64,000 nucleotides of DNA from Sporolactobacillus spathodeae (GTDB taxonomy: Bacteria; Bacillota; Bacilli; Bacillales; Sporolactobacillaceae). Below the pieces are notes generated by a model that did no database searches, was not told the DNA's origin, and saw only the letters and a program-made list of their open reading frames with translations. The translations under genes and the position numbers were made by a program. Below, in pieces: positions 60,652 to 64,000 of the stretch. The stretch covers positions 62,001-126,000 of the forward strand of contig NZ_JAFBEV010000005.1 in assembly GCF_016908935.1 (NCBI RefSeq), read 5' to 3'. How positions within the stretch are numbered: the first letter of the stretch is position 1; each line of letters begins with the position of its first letter.

Positions 60652-61416
60652 ATGTTACATATGATCTTTCTTGATAATATATACATTGCCATCTTAGGTC
60701 TTGTCCTTGGCTCTTTTTTCAATGTTGTTGGCATGCGCGTGGTCGCAGGCCAGTCAATCATCACGCCGCCTTCGCACTGCACGTCGTGCGGGCGGCGTTT
60801 GACTATCCGCGACTTAGTACCGGTCTTCTCATGGCTTTTTCTGAAAGGGCGGTGCCGGACGTGCGGGGCGAAGCTCTCGCCGCTTTACCCGATTATCGAA
60901 GCGGCAACGGGTCTACTTTTTCTGTTCAGCTTTCTCCATGCGACATCGATTGCAGAAATTTTGGATGGCTGGCTTCTTGTCTCGCTCCTGATGATTGTCA
61001 CCGTTACGGACATTGAAGCGATGGTTGTTCCAAATAAAATCATTCTGTTTTTCTTTATACTCTCGATCGTTTTTCGGATCATTTTCCCGACAGCACCTTG
61101 GTGGGATGCCGCGCTTGGCGCAGGGACTGGCTTTTCTTTACTGTTTCTTATCGCGATTCTTTCAAATGGCGGCATGGGCGGCGGTGATGTGAAATTATTT
61201 GCGGTGCTCGGCCTTTTGGTCGGATTCAAACTGGTTTTAATTGGCTTTTTCTTCGCAACTTTTTATGGCGCTTTGCTTGGCGGCCTTGCCCGCTTGTTTG
61301 GAAAAGTCAAAAAGCGTCAGCCCGTTCCCTTTGTGCCATTTATTACATTAGGAATGCTCACCGCCTTTTTCTTCGGCGACTGGCTGTTCCGCGCTTATCT
61401 AAGCTTATTCTCCTGA
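60652..61416 (+). CDS. pilD: Prepilin peptidase PilD
   Basis: Bifunctional aspartic prepilin peptidase and N-methyltransferase. The 254-residue membrane protein has the methyltransferase-linked N-terminal cysteines CTSC and CRTC and about six to seven transmembrane helices. The A24 catalytic aspartates are in VTVTDIEAMVVPN and GGMGGGDVKLFAVLG. The start is ambiguous: ATG 60652 or ATG 60661, neither with a strong ribosome site. It would process both pilins and the PilV/W-like proteins. Confidence 0.95.
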   Translation: MLHMIFLDNIYIAILGLVLGSFFNVVGMRVVAGQSIITPPSHCTSCGRRLTIRDLVPVFSWLFLKGRCRTCGAKLSPLYPIIEAATGLLFLFSFLHATSIAEILDGWLLVSLLMIVTVTDIEAMVVPNKIILFFFILSIVFRIIFPTAPWWDAALGAGTGFSLLFLIAILSNGGMGGGDVKLFAVLGLLVGFKLVLIGFFFATFYGALLGGLARLFGKVKKRQPVPFVPFITLGMLTAFFFGDWLFRAYLSLFS

Positions 61417-61432
61417 CAGAGGAATGATGGTC

Positions 61433-62380
61433 ATGTTCGATTGGTTTCATACACACGCACGCGTGGGGCTCACCTTTTCCGATCAGCTGATTCGCATGGT
61501 ACTGTTCCGCGGCAATCCAAGCGATCTGTCGCGGCTTCAGTTCTGGGAAGAAGAGCTAAAGCCGGACATCGTTCAGGCAGGAAAAATTAAAGATGAACAA
61601 GCCTTTACGGATGTACTGAAAAATATGGTGCGCGCGCTTGGCGCCAAAGGCAAGTCGGTCTCTTTTGCGATTCCCGAAACACAGCTCGTGCTTCGCAAAT
61701 TGGATATGCCCGGCTTGATGACTGACGCTGATTTGAAAAATTATTTTTTTATGGAAATCGGCAAGAAGATTCAGCTTCCTTTTGAGCAGCCTGTGTTCGC
61801 CTTTCACACGATTTCCCAAGACGCGACCGGAACAAAGGTGATTCTCTTTGCTTCACCGGAAAATGTCGTCCGCCATTATATGAAAATCTTGCGCAATGCT
61901 GGTCTCGATCCAGTCAGTGCCGAATTCTCTTCGCTCGGGATTGAGCGCTGGATGCTCTATCAGAATCCGGAGATTGAGAAACAGCAAAGGATGTACATAC
62001 AACTTGAGGAAGAAACACTCACGGTGACATTCTTTGATCAACAGGTACCTCTCTTTGTTCGTCAAATCCATTTGCAGCGCGTGACCCGCGGATCAGAGAA
62101 AGATCAGGAAAATGAATTCTTACTTAATGCAGCCGATGAAGTCGGACGGATGGTCGATTTTTATCATTATTCGGTGCAGGCCGGTCAGGCAAAAATAGAG
62201 AAAATCTATTTGATTGGCGGCGCGTCCGCAATGAAGGCATTCAAACAGATTTTGAAAAAAACATTGGATTTTCCGGTCACCATTCTCTCTATCGATCCAG
62301 AACGTACCGACGCGCCTGAAGATCTCGAACCGGTATTCCTTCCGGCAATAGGGCTCGCAATGAAAGAGGTGCGCGTATGA
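61433..62380 (+). CDS. pilM: Type IV pilus assembly protein PilM
   Basis: Actin-like (FtsA/PilM fold) cytoplasmic protein linking PilN to the ATPases. About 315 residues with VSFAIPETQLVLRKLDMP near 85, MYIQLEEETLTVTFFDQQVP as the phosphate-2-like segment, and IYLIGGASAMKAFKQIL as the adenosine motif. The ATG at 61433 has AGAGG 10 bp upstream; two earlier in-frame ATG codons start too close to it. It overlaps pilN by 4 nt. Confidence 0.88.
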   Translation: MFDWFHTHARVGLTFSDQLIRMVLFRGNPSDLSRLQFWEEELKPDIVQAGKIKDEQAFTDVLKNMVRALGAKGKSVSFAIPETQLVLRKLDMPGLMTDADLKNYFFMEIGKKIQLPFEQPVFAFHTISQDATGTKVILFASPENVVRHYMKILRNAGLDPVSAEFSSLGIERWMLYQNPEIEKQQRMYIQLEEETLTVTFFDQQVPLFVRQIHLQRVTRGSEKDQENEFLLNAADEVGRMVDFYHYSVQAGQAKIEKIYLIGGASAMKAFKQILKKTLDFPVTILSIDPERTDAPEDLEPVFLPAIGLAMKEVRV

Positions 62381-62940
62381 TAGATATCAATCTACTGCCC
62401 TACGAAAAACGAACACCGAAAGCGCTCATCCGCCTGATTATCATTTTTGCTGTCTTCTGTTTGGTGATGCTCATTCTGGCCGTTATCTATACCATCAATC
62501 TCGGGCATGACGTGCAGCAGGCAGAGCAGCAAGAAAGCCTGTGGCAAGCGCGCTCAGAGGTAAAGAAAACGTTGAAACAGCCGAATGCGCAAGCATCTAA
62601 AAACGCGCTGTCCCAATCTGAAGCGGTCATGAATGTGAAAGCGTCGCGTATTCCGTTGTATGATACGTTGCTGCTCTTTCAGCATCAACTGCCGCCCGGT
62701 GGCACGATCCAGCAGCTTTCCTTTGATTCCAGTGGCAATATGAGTGTCACCTGTGGTTTAAACAGCTATAGCGACATGCAGCAATTCATCGCCAAGTTAC
62801 GAAAAAGTGCATTTAATAACGTAGAATTAACGCAAATCACTAATGGACAGGGCCAGGCTGGATCGAATACAGCAAGCAGCAGTAAGTATCAAGTCAGCCT
62901 GACTTTAGTCAGCCTGGCCAATCAGCAAGGAGGCCAATGA
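62377..62940 (+). CDS. pilN: Type IV pilus assembly protein PilN
   Basis: Bitopic membrane protein of the PilMNO alignment complex. The 187 residues start MIDINLLPYEKRTPK, the conserved INLLP motif that binds PilM. One transmembrane helix follows (LIIIFAVFCLVMLILAVIY), then a coiled region and a ferredoxin-like periplasmic-type domain. It overlaps pilM and pilO by ATGA, which implies translational coupling. Confidence 0.93.
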   Translation: MIDINLLPYEKRTPKALIRLIIIFAVFCLVMLILAVIYTINLGHDVQQAEQQESLWQARSEVKKTLKQPNAQASKNALSQSEAVMNVKASRIPLYDTLLLFQHQLPPGGTIQQLSFDSSGNMSVTCGLNSYSDMQQFIAKLRKSAFNNVELTQITNGQGQAGSNTASSSKYQVSLTLVSLANQQGGQ

Positions 62941-63797
62941 GCATGACCAATAAAACACTCTATGTCGTCCTTGCTTCGCTACTTATTGTCCTACTTGGGT
63001 TTGGTTCGTTCTATTTGCTGAAAATCCGTCCGATGCAGCAAGCGCTGGCGCTGGCGCAACAAAACACAACCATGTATCAACAACTGACCGCGGCAAATCA
63101 GAAAAATTATAAGAAACAAAAAGAAAAAGCAAAGCAGAACGCAGCAGCAAAAAAAAATAAAATAAACGCAGATAAAGTCAATAAGCGTATTTTACCGGCT
63201 GATCCGAATCTCGAATCCTTTCTCGTTGATTTCCAGAGCAAAGCCGCAAAATACGGGGTCACCATTGACACGGTCAGCAGAGCTTCTGCTTCGGATAACG
63301 GAAACTCAGCCGCAGTGAACGCTGCAGCGTCTAATAGTGGTTCAACCGCTTCAGAAGTCAGCACAACGTCAGCAAGTAATAGTGCTGATTTTTCAAGTGC
63401 TGCGGTATCTTCTGCAAGCAGCAGCACATCCACTGCTTCAAGCAATACGCAAAATGCTGGCAGCTCATCCGCTCAAAATAGCGTTGCAAGTGCGGCTTCA
63501 GCGCTTCATGCGGATAATTTGGCGATTACGCTCAACGCACCGAGCCAAACCAATATCACCTTGTTCGTTGGTTATTTGGAATCTTTGAAACGGCTGCTTG
63601 TGATCACCAATTACACGATGCAAGCCTCCGAACAGGCAATCACAACAGACACATCGAGCCCCGTGTCATCGACCCGTACAAGTAGTTCAGGAGAGTCAAA
63701 CAGCGCGAACAGCTCAAGCAGTGACAGTTCAAGCGCTGTGCCGACGATTCCGATTGTGCAGGCAACAATGACGCTAACCCTATTTTCGGCAAAATAA
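62937..63797 (+). CDS. pilO: PilO-like pilus assembly protein
   Basis: Protein of 286 residues with one N-terminal transmembrane helix (LYVVLASLLIVLLGFGSFYLL), a coiled coil (about 30-75, Lys/Gln/Asn-rich), a conserved-looking PNLESFLVDFQSKAAKYGVTI, and two long Ser/Ala/Asn-rich low-complexity inserts (about 115-190 and 240-270). The ferredoxin-like half ends NITLFVGYLESLKRLLVI. Such Ser-rich inserts are not typical of PilO. Assignment rests on topology and its place after pilN. Confidence 0.85.
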   Translation: MSMTNKTLYVVLASLLIVLLGFGSFYLLKIRPMQQALALAQQNTTMYQQLTAANQKNYKKQKEKAKQNAAAKKNKINADKVNKRILPADPNLESFLVDFQSKAAKYGVTIDTVSRASASDNGNSAAVNAAASNSGSTASEVSTTSASNSADFSSAAVSSASSSTSTASSNTQNAGSSSAQNSVASAASALHADNLAITLNAPSQTNITLFVGYLESLKRLLVITNYTMQASEQAITTDTSSPVSSTRTSSSGESNSANSSSSDSSSAVPTIPIVQATMTLTLFSAK

Positions 63798-63842
63798 GAA
63801 GTGAGCGCTCGAAGTCAATAATTTCGAGCGCTCACTTCTTTG
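63795..63842 (+). terminator. Terminator after pilO
   Basis: AGAAGTGAGCGCTCGAA / TTTCGAGCGCTCACTTCTTT perfect stem immediately after the pilO stop, closing the pil operon. Confidence 0.97.
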
Positions 63843-63913
63843 ACGCCATTTGCTTCATGAGTAATAAACCAGCAGTTTCCGACTGTACTGTTCAATCAGT
63901 TTTATTAACGGAA

Positions 63914-63950
63914 AAACCCCGTATGGCTAAGCCATACGGGGTTTGTTTTA
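63914..63950. terminator. Second terminator near window end
   Basis: AAACCCCGTATGGC-TAA-GCCATACGGGGTTT, with TTTTT on the minus side and GTTTT on the plus side. It probably ends a minus-strand gene located beyond the window. No gene is visible in 63843-64000. Confidence 0.93.
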
Positions 63951-64000
63951 GGTTTTAAGGTCCCAAACGTGCCGTTGAGGAACCGTAGCTTTGAAACCCG

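Overview
The window is chromosomal DNA of a spore-forming Bacillota of the order Bacillales. Gene order follows the Bacillus subtilis segment from dnaJ through the comE, yqeG-rsfS, mccAB, greA-mltG, alaS, recD2-mnmA-iscS-cymR and rarA genes almost step by step. Spore genes (gpr, pro-sigK, sda, an rsfA-type regulator) confirm an endospore former. Base composition is moderate, the rRNA and tRNA content is nil, and no phage or insertion sequence was seen. A Sporolactobacillaceae-like lineage is my guess, not something the sequence proves.

Layout. 1-5004 (minus): heat-shock operon hrcA-grpE-dnaK-dnaJ behind a perfect CIRCE operator; dnaJ runs off the left edge. 5575-12081: hemW, lepA, yqxA, gpr, a small divergent membrane ORF, rpsT (plus) and holA; spoIIP is missing from its usual place. 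12639-17461: competence genes comEC, comEB, comEA and divergent comER. 17685-21212: rsfS-yqeK-nadD-yhbY-yqeH-yqeG without aroE and yqeM. 21240-22708: DnaA-box cluster, the checkpoint gene sda, and intact sigK. 22845-28170: acylphosphatase, a small flavoprotein, then the methionine-to-cysteine operon yrrT-mtnN-(Cys-Cys-Cys leader ORF)-mccA-mccB-yrhC. 28502-38223: yrrS, greA, udk, trmR, mltG, yrzB-ruvX-ireB-alaS, yrrI and a zinc-ribbon protein. 38544-49773: a membrane protein, a double-dynamin DynA, recD2, a TPR protein, mnmA-iscS and cymR. 50188-52557: rarA and an RsfA-family regulator.

52626-63797 is the most distinctive part: a compact, self-contained type IV pilus locus. Three pilin-like genes (PilV-, PilW- and PilX-like; the last carries a long beta-solenoid-like region) are transcribed leftwards. 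The machine (pilB, pilT, pilC, two major pilins, pilD, pilM, pilN, pilO) is transcribed rightwards from the same 110-bp intergenic gap. PilT and PilMNO distinguish it from the comG-type competence pseudopilus.

A second theme is an interspersed, structured repeat of about 110-120 bp (core arms near CTCGCTTGCCGCGGGC and TTCCCGCAGGCGTC) found about seventeen times in intergenic gaps, including a 191-bp-period tandem array at 46020-46660. Its inner stem arms co-vary between copies. In every gap between co-directional genes the element has the same orientation relative to those genes.
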